Translations under genes and position numbers: made by a program | In this document: piece after piece, positions 35,793 through 47,193 of the stretch | Layout: every line of letters starts with the position of its first letter | How positions within the stretch are numbered: the first letter of the stretch is position 1 | Origin: Caenorhabditis elegans | Taxonomy: Eukaryota; Nematoda; Chromadorea; Rhabditida; Rhabditidae | Direction of reading: 5' to 3' | NCBI RefSeq assembly: GCF_000002985.6 | Contig: NC_003284.9 | Span: forward strand, 5,208,001 to 5,272,000 | DNA length: 64,000 nt | Notes under the pieces: generated by a model | What the model saw: only the letters and a program-made list of their open reading frames with translations | What the model was told of the DNA's origin: nothing | Database searches by the model: none

Positions 35793-36503
35793 CTGTTGTC
35801 GCCAAATCTATTTAGCAATTTGGCATTTTGGCAAGAAAACGGACGACAAAACAAAAGAAATCAGAAAAAGAAAGAAAAAACATGAAACCTAGGATGAAAC
35901 AATAAAAATAACATGAGAAAAACTAGTTTTGAGTAACTTCTCTCATTTCTTTCAAACCATTATTCACTAGAAACTGCTGAAGAATGTGGAAAACATTGGA
36001 AACACATAACAATTCAATTGTTTAGTAACAATATTTCGCATCTCATCGTTTTCATTTTATTGAGAAGCGAAAGTAAGAAGAGCAAACGTGGACAGAATGG
36101 TTTGGGTGAATAAAAACGGAAAACAAATACTCTACGTCACACTGAACGTAACCACAAATCATCTTCACAGGTTGGGTGGAGTAGGACACTCTTTGCGTCT
36201 CAGACGGGATGTGTCCTCCTCCTCCCTACCTCCCTCTTGCGCGCGCTGCGGGCTAACTCTAGTGCTGACGCGTTTCTCGTGCACTCTTATTTTCTATTAG
36301 TTATATTCATTCTTTTATATCGAGTAATTGATGTAGTTTTTTTGAATATTTCAAATTTTAGGTATATTATGTAAACGACAAAAACTCGATGCCACAAGGA
36401 ATTCTTTACACACCAAATGAGATAGTTTTCAATTTAAAGTTAGTTTCTGAAGTGAAAAAATATTTAAATTTCGAAATTATTTTTCAGAAAGCCACCGCGC
36501 ACA
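35793..36503. other. Divergent intergenic region
   Basis: Likely shared promoter region between mtm-5 (minus) and the methyltransferase-like gene (plus). It holds a GC-rich stretch near 36220-36275 (gcgcgcgctgcggg). A good acceptor, ttatttttcag, ends at 36487, 17 nt before the plus-strand ATG; it is either a 5'UTR intron end or an SL trans-splice site. Confidence 0.55.
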
Positions 36504-38689
36504 ATGTCGCTTACAACAAAGAGGTATTTTGCATTCATATTCTCATTTTGCATCTTCATGTACCTAGTTTTGGTATGTAGTTTTTTTTTCTGGAACCTTG
36601 AGATGGATTTCAATAAATTTTCAGTATTTCTACGTTCTTCCGGCAGAAGTGTTAGTTGATGAGCAGTATGGACGCGGTCTTGATGAAGAATTACTGAATC
36701 AAAAGTATGCACAAATGGCGTAGATAAAACGGTTAATTAAATGGTATTTCAGAAAAGGACTTGAAGAATCGATAATCACACAAGAGTGCTCAACAGTTAC
36801 GGATAATTGCTATGTGGTAGTGGATAAAAAAGTGGAGACGGAACTCGGTCAAATGGTTGAACGGCACATGTATGTGAAGGGGTTCGAGGATGAAAGTGAT
36901 ACAATTGTGAGGCTGATTCCTCAAGGCGGTGAGTTTTAAATATAATATTTTTAAAACTTTTTCTTAATCTATAAAAAACCATTAAAAAATTTTATGCAGC
37001 CATATAAAAATAACAAATTTAAAAAAAATTGCTGATACTTGCCATATGCATATTTGAAAAAATTTGACGCTGCTCCGCCCTTGATGCTGCATTTACTTTT
37101 TGATCAGGAAAGTAGTAACTTTTTAGAGGTATAAATATACAAGGACAGTAACCTAAAAGTTTGAAAAGTTCATTGAGAAATTACAATATATTCCCTATAA
37201 AAAAGATACATTTCAGATCGAACATTCGAATATTCGGACACGCGAATGTGGAAGGTCGATCATCTCTCGATTCGAGCACAATACGTTAGTTTGTTTTTCT
37301 ATGCTCTTCACATTGAACAACAACTCTTTGCACACTTATCAAATACGCATAATCCCATCGTTCATCTTCACTCATTCTCTCGGTCTCTGTATGTATGTGT
37401 GTCTGTGTGCAAGAAAATAAATAAGCATGATACAACAACTTGATCATGTTTTAAAGAAGCGCTCTATCGCGTATCACTTTCATTACTTCACACACATTGC
37501 ATTCTTCGGCCCCGGTCAGTGTACACGATGAACAAGTGTGCAGTAGTGTCTCTCACTCTCCGGAGATACAAAGAATGTAATATTTGAGGCAAATAATTTG
37601 ATCGATTGAAATTGATATTGAGAACTTGGAAAAATAATTAATAATGGAATTGTATGGAGCATGAAAAAAAAAAAACGGAATTAGTACAGGAGACGGCCCT
37701 CTACAACAAACTGATTAGCTAAGGAGCACTTTTAACTGGAACAAGTCGGTCTAAAAACTTTCTTTGTACCCTTCGAGAATCGTCGACTATTCTACGTTTC
37801 CCTATACACTTAACATAACTTTAAAAAAATTTCAGATTGCTGCTCTCATCAGCGCTCCATTCATCGTGTCCTCACTTTCATTAGTGGATTCTGATAATGA
37901 TGGCAAAGCTATACTGGAAATTGGATTGGGAGGTGGTAGTTTGGATATGTTTCTTCATCAACTAAATCCTAAAGTAAGCTATTCCTCATATATACTACAT
38001 ACTCATAAAAACAAACTAATTTGCAGCTTAACATAACTGTTGTTGAACTGGACCCGGTTGTTGTCGGCATTGCTCGTAAGTGGTTCAATGTAGTCAACGA
38101 CAATACTCGGAGAACCATCACCGCTGATGGACTGAAGTTTATTAAGGAAGCCAAGAAAAATGGTACTGGTTTTTTGAGCTTTGCTTTTTCATGTGCTTTA
38201 TTATAATGTTTTCTATTCAGGAGAATTGTACGAGGTGGTTTTTCTGGATGCCTGTGACAACTCTAAAATCATTCCATGCCCATCGAAAATTTTCAGAAAT
38301 CCTGAAACTTTCAGCACCTTATCTTCAATATTGAGTAGCACTGGTGAGTTTTAAGTTTTCATTTAAAATTACTAATGGATCATATTGTTTAGGTGCTCTC
38401 ATTGTCAATATACTACCACAAAATGATGATACAGCTGGCGTGATTCAGGTGATAAACTAAATCTTTTTAATGTATAAATTAATAATTTCAGATTGTCGAA
38501 GACCTTTCCCAACACTTTGGCTCTTGCATTAAAGTTTCCATCACTGATGAAGTGAACGTTATAGCAATCTGTACAAAACAAGCATTCACGGACAGCACAT
38601 CGAACGTGGATTTCTTGAAACGACGAGCCAACGCCGTGACAATGCGATTGGGTCTGCAGGACGTGTTGAAAACTATCAAAATAAACTAG
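36504..38689 (+). CDS. Type II membrane protein with spermidine-synthase-fold methyltransferase-like domain
   Basis: Nine exons (36504-36572, 36625-36704, 36753-36928, 37217-37284, 37836-37973, 38027-38162, 38221-38343, 38393-38448, 38492-38689) encode 347 aa. Residues 7-30 form one hydrophobic segment (FAFIFSFCIFMYLVLYFYVL) after MSLTTKR, predicting a signal anchor with the domain in the lumen or outside. The Rossmann core has the SAM/dcSAM motif ILEIGLGGGSLDMFLHQL, then TVVELDPVVVGIARKWF (acidic residue at the end of strand 2) and EVVFLDACDNSKIIPCPS. This pattern fits the METTL13 C-terminal/spermidine synthase-like superfamily. A true aminopropyltransferase would need further active-site acids that I cannot place, so substrate and activity are open. 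The intron at 37285-37835 is 551 nt; the others are short. Confidence 0.88.
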
Positions 38690-41600
38690 TCATTATTGAC
38701 CGGATCTCTACTAAGTTTAGGCTTCTTTGGTTCATTTTTCTTTCATTTTTCTAGCTGTTCAGTTTGTATACATACGTAGGAAAAACAAACGGATATAATT
38801 GAATTTTCACGGTCGATAGCTTTAGTTTTTGTTGATTTGCTCAAAACAGTCGGCTTTCCAGAAAATTTTTTACAGCTTGCCAGTGTTCATTGTGTTTTAA
38901 ATAAAGTTATTTCAGGAACAAAAATGTAGTGAATGTTTTCAAAAAACATTTAAAATTTTATTAGCAGGCAAAAAATGATAAAAATTTAATTTTGTCTATC
39001 CTTTTCTGGAGGTCGATATGAAAGTGTTCTAGTAGTTTCAAATTTTAATTGCGCTTCAATTGTTTGTAGTTGAATGTTAAAAACTTAAAATTGTATTAAC
39101 TTGAATTGGTTGGGCCACTAGTATCCGTACTTCTAGGCCAGTCCCTGATGTGTTATTGACAAACAAACCAGTAAACAAATTTTGAGCGTGTTCTCTATAT
39201 TTGATCAGACAAACGCGATTCATGACTCCAAATTGTGAATTGACCGTTTTGAGTAACTTCTAAGTGACTAAGTTTTACATTTTAGTTCTAGTTTTGATTT
39301 TTTTCCAGTAACTTTTTTATTATTCCATTTTGTCATTCGATCTATTTTCCATTTTGTTTCTGACTTATTTTTTTCAGCCAGTAATTAATGTAGTCAAAAT
39401 ACACTGAATGTTCTGGTGTGAAAATCTATCTCCAGAGAATTTTGTAGTATGAAAATATTATTATGTTTTGAGAATCAACTAGGAATAGGTGTTAATAAAA
39501 ATACAACAGTTTAATAGATAATTAATTTGGCAAATTATTTATTTTGCTTCTGATATAAATGTATCGTTTCTCCTCGGTTTCTGCAATATGCGGAAGCCGG
39601 TTTCATTTACCCAGAGATTGAAAAATGAAACTTTTGCGAGAAAAAACTTTGATTAGCCCTGCCACATTAGCTTCATATTCTTATAATCAGAAAAAATTAA
39701 ATGATTTGATTAATAGCCAATTGACTTCAATTTCTTGCCTCTTTTCTAATTGTCGAGAAGACCAAAATTAGCCAGTAGATTTCGCTTCCGTTATCTATAG
39801 TACTTTTCGGGCAAAAAAAAAAGAAAAGCAACGCCTTCCACTTCATCTTGGTGAGTGGCATGTGGAAATTGTAGCCAAGGAGATTTGTTGGATTTCTCAA
39901 AAAAAACTAATTTGCTTTTTCAGTTTGCTAGTTTGAAATGAGGTCTGCTCTAGGTGTCACTAGTAAAACTTTTAAGTTGATTTGATTACCCTCCTAGCTA
40001 GTGACAGTAGAACAAAAAAACCAATCAGGAAGAATGAACGCTTTATTCTCGTTTTACGAAGCCGCAGGGCGTGGGCTCAAAAGATTTAGATTACTTTTGT
40101 TTTTTTTGTTTGTCTTCAACTCAATTTTAAAGATTGGTTTATTACATTGCTCAGAAGTTTAGCGTTTTGTGTCTCAGAATTGTTTATGGCTTCAAACTTA
40201 ACAAAAATAGTGTTTTACCTTTGCACTCTAATAATATTTTTTCAAATATATGTATTTATTTAGCTGATTTTTTATAATTTATCATCATATGCATTTTTAT
40301 TCTGGAAAACCTAGACATTATTGAGTTTTTAAAAATGTACAAATCGAAATAGGTTTAACATCTATAATTAATAATAAGTAAAATGTATTTTGGTACATGT
40401 GTATCATAGCTCCACATTTTCAAAGTTAATTTTTTTAACTTAAAAAAAATCAGAAAACGTGTAGAATAATTTTGTGTTTCAGGTTTCAAAAATAACACTT
40501 TTTAGCATGATTAGAATATATAATTTGTCCAACTTGCAGTAAAACTAAAACAAGCATTTTCTCAAATATCATACCTTTTCGTATCATTTAGACGTTTATG
40601 ATTCGTATTCAAATGAAGTAGGTACGTTTTCAGTCTTCAGGTAACTGACTAATCCTAATTTAAACTAATGAAATATGCAATAAATGTACTTAACTTGATC
40701 TTTTTTCAAAACTCAAAACTGTCTAGGTGTTTTCTTTTCCATAATGAAAATAAACATGATATGTACTGAAATTAGAATTTTGTGGCCTGTTTCCGCCATT
40801 TTATTTGTATTCCTTCTTCTCCTTCTACCAAGTTTTACCCTAAAAATTCAATAATTTTGGCAGTAGTATAGGTTTTCAAAAAGGAAAGTGTGTTATTGTC
40901 TTCTTTTTCTGGATTCCAATGGCTTATCATTATTGCGCAATCTATATCATATTTTTGAATATCTTCATGGTCATGAAATCAAGTTTTTTGCTTCAAACTC
41001 CTCTTTTTTTGGTACTCACATCCTTCCCCCACCGAAATTCACTGCCTTTTCCGTACCATCTGCCATTTTTTTGATACGTCCTTCATTAGCTTTTCTAAGA
41101 AAAATGAAGAGGGCGGAAAAAATCCAGATTTGTGAAGATGTATAGAAAAAGCAGGAGGAGCGAGAGAAAGGGTGGCGCAACATCAAGTTCCAGGCAGATA
41201 TTTTCCTCTGCGACCGCCTGTGTGTTTATTTGTGGTTGTGCTTCTTATTCTTCTCTCTATCGTTCTGTATCTCAGTGTTGCACTAGCATCCTCTTGCTTC
41301 CAGATACGGTAGCCGGTTTGACGTATGTTGCCTTACTCAGTTGTCGGTTACGACAGTGACTATAAGGATGACCACAAGGCGAAAAACTGCCAAAGTGATC
41401 TCGTTTTGGGTGGCCATTAGGCAATTCGACAATAGGATCAGACGCCATATCGAGATCCTCCCTTCAGATATTTTTTGCTTGTTTCTTTCTCCCTCCTTTC
41501 TTCGGTCGAATAATCACAGACATAGTTCAAAGCTGTTGTTTCTAATGTTTCAATCTTTCTAACAATCTCGAGGGAAAATCTCGGTAAGAATTTGAATTGG

Positions 41601-41939
41601 TTTCTATTAACATACTTGTTCCTCAACACTTTCACCAACGCATTTCCATTTCAAACGCTGGAGGAAAGGAAGTGAAATTGAAATTGCCAATTGTTTCGTT
41701 TTCATTTCCATTTTACTCTCATTTTTTCTCCAACATTATCCTATCCCAGTTGACAATTTTTTGTTCCAATTCCACATTCCTCCATTATCTTGCGCGATCA
41801 TTCTGAGCTACAATTTACGACATTCAAATGCTCGAGCCTTGAGCTTTGCCATCTCTAATCGTCATTCTTTGGTCTATGTACCCAATTTTTCGCATTTTTT
41901 GGATACTGGTGGCTGACTGAGAGTTTATGCAATTGTCCA
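38690..41939. other. Intergenic region, 3.2 kb
   Basis: AATAAA-like sequence near 38900 (aaataaag) probably ends the methyltransferase-like mRNA. The rest is AT-rich with no ORF that fits splice signals, conserved domains or repeats recognised elsewhere in the window. It probably includes the promoter of the gene at 41940. Confidence 0.5.
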
Positions 41940-44630
41940 ATGTGGCTATCCGGTGTTCTTCTCCTGATATGCCACTATCAGATGGTCTCCACTTCGAAGA
42001 CCATCATGACAAACGAGATTTCAATGCCATCACTTGGTCATAAAGAGGTGAGAAGATAAACGATATTATTAGGAAAAACGTGATTTTTGAACTTTTTAGG
42101 CAGTTGCGACATTCCAAAGACTTCAACCTACAAACGACATTTCAACAAGATATCGGTCTGCAAGATTTGAACGCTTGAGAGGTAACGATCAAAAATGTTT
42201 CTAAATACCAAAAAGTTAAAAAATTAACAAATTGCATTTTAATTTAGACATTCGAACAAAAAGGAAACAGTGAGGGAATTGTTTAAAACAACTCCAATAT
42301 TGCCAAAATGATCAAATACCACAGTAAACTTTTCAAAAAACATCGAAATTTTTTATTGACAGTCAAAAAGTTGCAGTCTCTGAGTTTTTGCTACTTTTGG
42401 ACGTCGTTGATCAAAAATAACTTTCTTTAAAATTTTATGGTCCACTTATATTAATAGCCAAACATTATGAAAATTCAAACATACAACAGTGCTATAGTAT
42501 TATCAAAAAAAGTGGGAAAAACCTAGTAAATACCACTTTTTGAAAGTAAAAAAAATTGTCAAAACGTTTTTAAAATAGCAACAAGTTAGAAAGAAAAAAA
42601 ACCTTGCACAAAAAATAATTTATACGTCCCACATTTCAGGGGTTCCTGACACCATTCAACCAATATTCGTGAAACCCGCTGAAATTGAATCAGAGGAGTC
42701 ACTTATACCAACTACTCCAGCTGCACCAATACAAGTTGTTCCATCTTCTGAAACGGTGTCTGAAATTTCATCAGAGTTTGCTCCAGCTTCAAATGAGTCC
42801 CCATCAGCGCTCTCGTTCACAGAGTTCAATATTGAATCTATGCCAATAATCAAGGAGACTGATTCTCCATCATCTTTCGACGAAAAATCGAACATCGGAC
42901 TAACTTCGTCATCTGTAGCTCCGACTTCGCCAGAAGTGCCTGTGACAACATCCGAATCGACTACTCCCGAACATGCAATCACTTCCGAAGCCCCTGAGCC
43001 AATTTCTGAAGTGTCAAAAGCAACTCCCCTAGAGCATCACTACGCAGAAGAGCGTGTCTATCCAACAATGGGCTCTGTTCAAGCTCCTATTGAATTTGTT
43101 GAAGTTTTGCCAAGCCAACAGACTGAAGTGGCATCTACCAGTATTGCCGAAACAGAAGAACCAACAACTACAGCTAAAACGCCCAAGAAACGCCGTCATA
43201 GAGTAGGGTTGATTTTTTTAATTTCAAATTGATAATTCCTGTTAAAAGGGCGGATGAGACCAACCTAGTGGGCTCGACGGCTTCGAACCTGATATTTTGA
43301 TCATACAAAAGTGGGCGTTTTTATTTCAAAAAAGTTCAAGAAATTCTTCAATTTTCCAATTATTCCAATTATACTAATTTTAACTTCTTATAATTTCTTG
43401 AAAATTGGCCTACAAAAGTAGACTAAATTGAAGTTAAAGCTTGCCGACAAGGTATACTACTACATAGTCGCATGAAAATTATTTTTGATGATTTATTTCC
43501 AAGCATTGCAAATTGGTATTGTAGATCCCCTCGACCTTTCTTGAAGGTCTAAACTAACACCGTTCGAAATAAATGTTGTCAATTACAACAGAATTTATTT
43601 TTTATGCGAACTTAAAATTGAATTTGATATTTTCCAGCGAAAGCATCGAAAGCTGAAAAAAGTCACAAAAGTCACCGAGGCTCCAGCAGAAGTCACAGTA
43701 CCCACGGAAATTGTTACTGAGCCAACAACTGAATCCGCAACAACTCCCACTACTACCACAACAATTTCCACCACCCCATTAGTCACAACTACACCACCAA
43801 CAGCTCAATCTGCAATTGTAATTAAAACATTGCCGACTACAGTTGCTCCAAGCAAAGTGGGCGAGTCTTATCTCGGTGGATGGAATGAAGACGAAGCTGT
43901 AGTGGTCACAACATCAAAACCGTCTCTTGGATATGCAATCAGCCAATTCACACAGCTGCCTGAATCAATTGCTATCGACGACGACAAGTCAATTAAAGCG
44001 TACTATGAAAAATATTACGCTGAGTGGTATCAGTAAGTGTTTTTATAAAAAGATTTCAAAATGTTTAAGCAAACTATTTCCTTATTGCATTACAGAAAAC
44101 ACAATCAAGCTGCCGGCACCCCAGAGGCATCAGCCGCAACAGTTCCTCGAGAAATAAAAATAGAACTGGCTAAGCCAAACACAGCTTCTTTTGGATCAGC
44201 GACATTGCAACCCACTGTGAGTCATTTGCCTCGTCTTACCCAAATCATCTCTCTTTTTTTCTGTTTGAACACGACATCACTGTCAAACATGGGTTATCAT
44301 CAATGCTATCGTTTTAGAAGCTATTAAAATCGAAGCCACATATTTTTATAGGGAATTTCTTCACCGTCCGCTGCAGCCGTAGAGCCGACAAAAGAACAAC
44401 TGGACAAAGTTTGCGAATACGTGGGCAAAATATCCAAATCATTTGGAATCAAAGACCTTGTCGGATTCGCCAAGAACAATTGCCCTCTGGTGCAGAGCTT
44501 CCATCCAGCGGTATATCTCTCGAATTTATAGTCTTTTTGCATTCAAGTATTCTATTTTCAGTCCACCTGCGAGCAAATCCAGCATCTGATGAGTTACTGT
44601 GAAACAGGAATACTTGTAACCAACCAATGA
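41940..44630 (+). CDS. Secreted Ser/Thr/Pro-rich (mucin-like) protein with four-cysteine C-terminal domain
   Basis: Seven exons (41940-42047, 42100-42181, 42640-43202, 43638-44032, 44096-44216, 44352-44510, 44562-44630) encode 498 aa. The N-terminus MWLSGVLLLICHYQMVSTSK is a credible signal peptide. Residues about 65-330 are rich in Ser, Thr, Pro and Glu (for example TTPTTTTTISTTPLVTTTPP), typical of heavily O-glycosylated or extended extracellular proteins. They are interrupted by the basic patch KTPKKRRHRRKHRKLKK, a possible processing or heparin-binding site. The last 60 residues form a compact domain with four Cys (KVCEYV, NNCPLV, STCEQI, SYCETG), saposin-like in spacing but unassigned. 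AATAAA at 44771-44776 is a plausible poly(A) signal. Confidence 0.85.
42290..42560 (-). repeat. Dispersed repeat family, copy 2 (inverted)
   Basis: Lies in the 42182-42639 intron. Its reverse complement carries the same ordered blocks as 4390-4740: the equivalents of aactatagcactgt (seen here as acagtgctatagtatt), of gaccataaaatt (aattttatggtcc), and of the gatcgacgac block (gtcgttgatcaaaa). Confidence 0.65.
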
Positions 44631-45122
44631 TCTCATACATCTTCCCAAACTGTGTATTTCTACTTTTGATGCCATGTTTTGATCTTTTTATTGCTAAATG
44701 TCACCAACTTCCCTGACAAATGTATTCTCTACCTTGTCCACAAATAATGAGATTCCATGACTTTTTTTCTAATAAATCTGGAACTGTAACAAGTAATTAC
44801 CAGCCACGCCTTGTTTCCTGGCGTCATTTTAGGACTGAAAAGAGTTTTCGTCATTTTCAGAGCCGCTCCCTTTTTCATTTTCCATCAAAACTGAAAAAAA
44901 AGTGATAATGCAATTTGAAAAAGGGTATGACTATCATAATAAACGAAACGATAAACGTGCACATACACGCGTTAAGGAGAAAAAGAGGTGGGGAAGAGAA
45001 GGGGATGGTTGGCAAACCCATAAAGCGAGCCGGCCCTCGAAAGGTGGAGATTCAGACAGAAGTGCCAGCGGCAAAGTGATAACGGGAGACACGACTTTGC
45101 ACTACGCCTGCTTCCCCGCGAA
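44631..45122. other. Intergenic region upstream of the DUF19 cluster
   Basis: 3'UTR of the mucin-like gene, then a purine-rich stretch (about 44950-45060). A GATA-type word GTGATAAC at 45076-45083, about 45 bp before the next ATG, is a possible intestinal GATA-factor site. Confidence 0.5.
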
Positions 45123-46967
45123 ATGTGCTCTACCAATTATTGCCTGGCTGTTTTTGTACTAGTTGGTAAGATTCTTGACAGATTCTCTGTATCATGGAGC
45201 GCTTTTAATCGAAATTCTAGTAAAAACTAGGCACTATTTATTTGATTACCGATTTTTCAAAAATTCATAGTTCAAATGTCAATTGCTCACAACGATTTAT
45301 CTAGGCACTCTCTTTTTCAAAATTTCGTTCAATTCCTGATTCTCGCATTCTCATTGCCTTTACCCCATCATTTACAAGTATTCAAAACTAAACAAGACCG
45401 TTCCACAGTTATTAGATTGGCAGAATTAAGTCTTGCACTAACCGGATTGCTTTTGCTTACTTATCATCAGTTTTGATAACGAAAAATTCCACGTGTTGCC
45501 CGGTAACGCCTAAATACTATTATGACTAAGTAACTTTTGCAAGATCGGGAACGTTCCCAAAATGAAATCTGCACAAGTATTAGACTACTGTAATTTCCTA
45601 AATCTAATGTGATTGTTGGTATTAGTTGCGTCACAACTAGCGGCGGGCATTTTCTTATCAAAAAGAAAATGTACGGTGGCACTGGATACGACTTTTAGAA
45701 ACCAAACATTCCAGGCTCGATTATTTTTCAACCTATTAGAAGTTCTGGGAAAAAACTGAGAGACATGACCTTAAAAAATAAACCAATGAAAAGTTTCAGG
45801 CGTTGTGGCGGCACAAAACCCAAGTTTAACGGCATGCGATATCAATAACCAGCTAAATGTTTGTCAGAGTCAGTTCAATCAACTTTTGGGATTTGATGGT
45901 AATGAAACTGAAAAATAGAATTAAGCACAAAAGTTTTGGTGTTTCAGCTTCTCTCGGTGCTGCCAAATATCAAGACTTGAGAAGTGCCATTGAGCAGTCG
46001 TATGCCAATAACCAAGCATACGGGCTTCTTACAACTTGCGATGCCTTCAAGCAGTACAAGCAGTGCTAGTAAGTGACATAGTTTGCAATGTTGTGAGATT
46101 CACAATGTGCGACGGGAATATCTCAGTCGGTAGTGTGGTGATCGCAAGCAATCATGAGACCACTAGTTCAAGTCCTGCCTTTCCCTAGGATCACCCAACC
46201 TAGCTTGGGAATTAGAGGAATCCACTAATGGCTCGTGGCTTGAAACTAAAGCCTAGTGGGAGTTTAAAAACGGAACACCCTTTGATCCTTTAATTTTTAC
46301 ATCTCAAATCAACTGATTTATAGCCAACCAAAAGAACAGTTCTACGCATGTGCTCAGAACCCATACGGTCTTCTAACTGGAACCAAGTAAGTTCTCAATT
46401 CAATATATACTGTAACAGTTTTTGTCTGTTCTTCAGCAACAACGGCGCCCCACTCACACAGGATCAGGCTAATGGATACGTAAAAATCTGGAACCAACTT
46501 GATTTTGTCTGTGGTGCTGGATTCTCGAGTAAGATTAGCAATTATACTGTAATACTGAATACTAGAATTGAATTTTCAGTCTTTGCCAACTCTGAAGTTT
46601 GCGGCTCTTCTGTCTTTAACAACCAGACAGCTGCAATGAGACAGTGCGACAATGACTTCAACGTGAAGTCCATGGCTGACCCAGCTCAAGCTTGCGCGTA
46701 AGTTTTCAAGTTTTGTTTCCAATCAAAAAGAATAATGAATAATCTTAACTTTCTAGATACGTTGAGATCGCAGCCAACTGCTACTTCCAACTGTTCTGGA
46801 ACGCTTGTAAGAAGCCAGAGATGGCCTACTGGGGTTGCAACTACGAGCGTACCGGTACCAATCTTCTCTTCCCACAGTGCTCTCAGATTTTCTGCACATG
46901 TAGGTTTTCAGAATGGGATGGGGTTTAAATAATGTTTATTTTATTTTCAGTCCACGAACGCGTCTGA
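45123..46967 (+). CDS. DUF19 (T20D4.11-like) secreted protein 1
   Basis: Eight exons (45123-45165, 45800-45898, 45948-46068, 46324-46386, 46437-46528, 46580-46697, 46757-46899, 46951-46967) give 231 aa. The signal peptide MCSTNYCLAVFVLVGVVAAQ is split by a 634-nt first intron; phase and hydrophobicity support the join. The mature part is one DUF19 domain with the family landmarks: paired Cys near the start (TACDINNQLNVC), TTCDAFKQYKQC, LDFVCGAGFS, a VCGSS segment, QACAYVEIAANC, YWGCNYERTG and PQCSQIFC. The family is nematode-expanded, secreted and of unknown biochemical function. The 46069-46323 intron holds a tRNA-like repeat. Confidence 0.88.
46100..46285 (+). repeat. tRNA-derived (SINE-like) repeat in an intron
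   Basis: The segment reads ATCTCAGTCGGTAGTG (tRNA A-box/D-arm-like, compare TAGCTCAGTCGGTAGAGC) and, 40 bp on, AGTTCAAGTCCTGCC (B-box/T-arm-like). About 100 bp of unrelated sequence follows to a TTTAAAAACGGAA end. Stem pairing for a working tRNA is poor and there is no clear anticodon arm, so a Pol III-type retroposed sequence is more likely than a tRNA gene. Confidence 0.55.
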
Positions 46968-47037
46968 TCGTCTTTTGTTTAATCATCTCCATTTTTTGTT
47001 TTGGTCAAAATGTTTTATTTGAATTCACATTTTTGGG

Positions 47038-47193
47038 AATAAATCTATGTAATTTAATTCATAATTTTTTAATTTCAAAAATTTGTTTTCGTTTGAAATG
47101 CTTCAATGCATTGAATACTTCTGACTTTGTGTGTGTGTGTGTTTTTTTTTGCAAAATTAAAAATACATATTTGTGCTCACATTATGCTTTCAG
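47038..47193 (+). promoter_or_regulatory. Operon-type intercistronic region: AATAAA plus SL acceptor
   Basis: AATAAA at 47038-47043 follows DUF19 gene 1. A (TG)n/T-rich stretch lies at 47127-47149. The acceptor gctttcag ends at 47193, directly before the ATG of DUF19 gene 2. The roughly 130-nt gap from cleavage site to acceptor, with a U-rich element, is the usual geometry of SL2 trans-splicing in C. elegans operons. Confidence 0.6.

Noticed and set aside
46100-46180. Functional tRNA gene
   Set aside because: A- and B-box-like words are present, but acceptor and anticodon stems do not pair.
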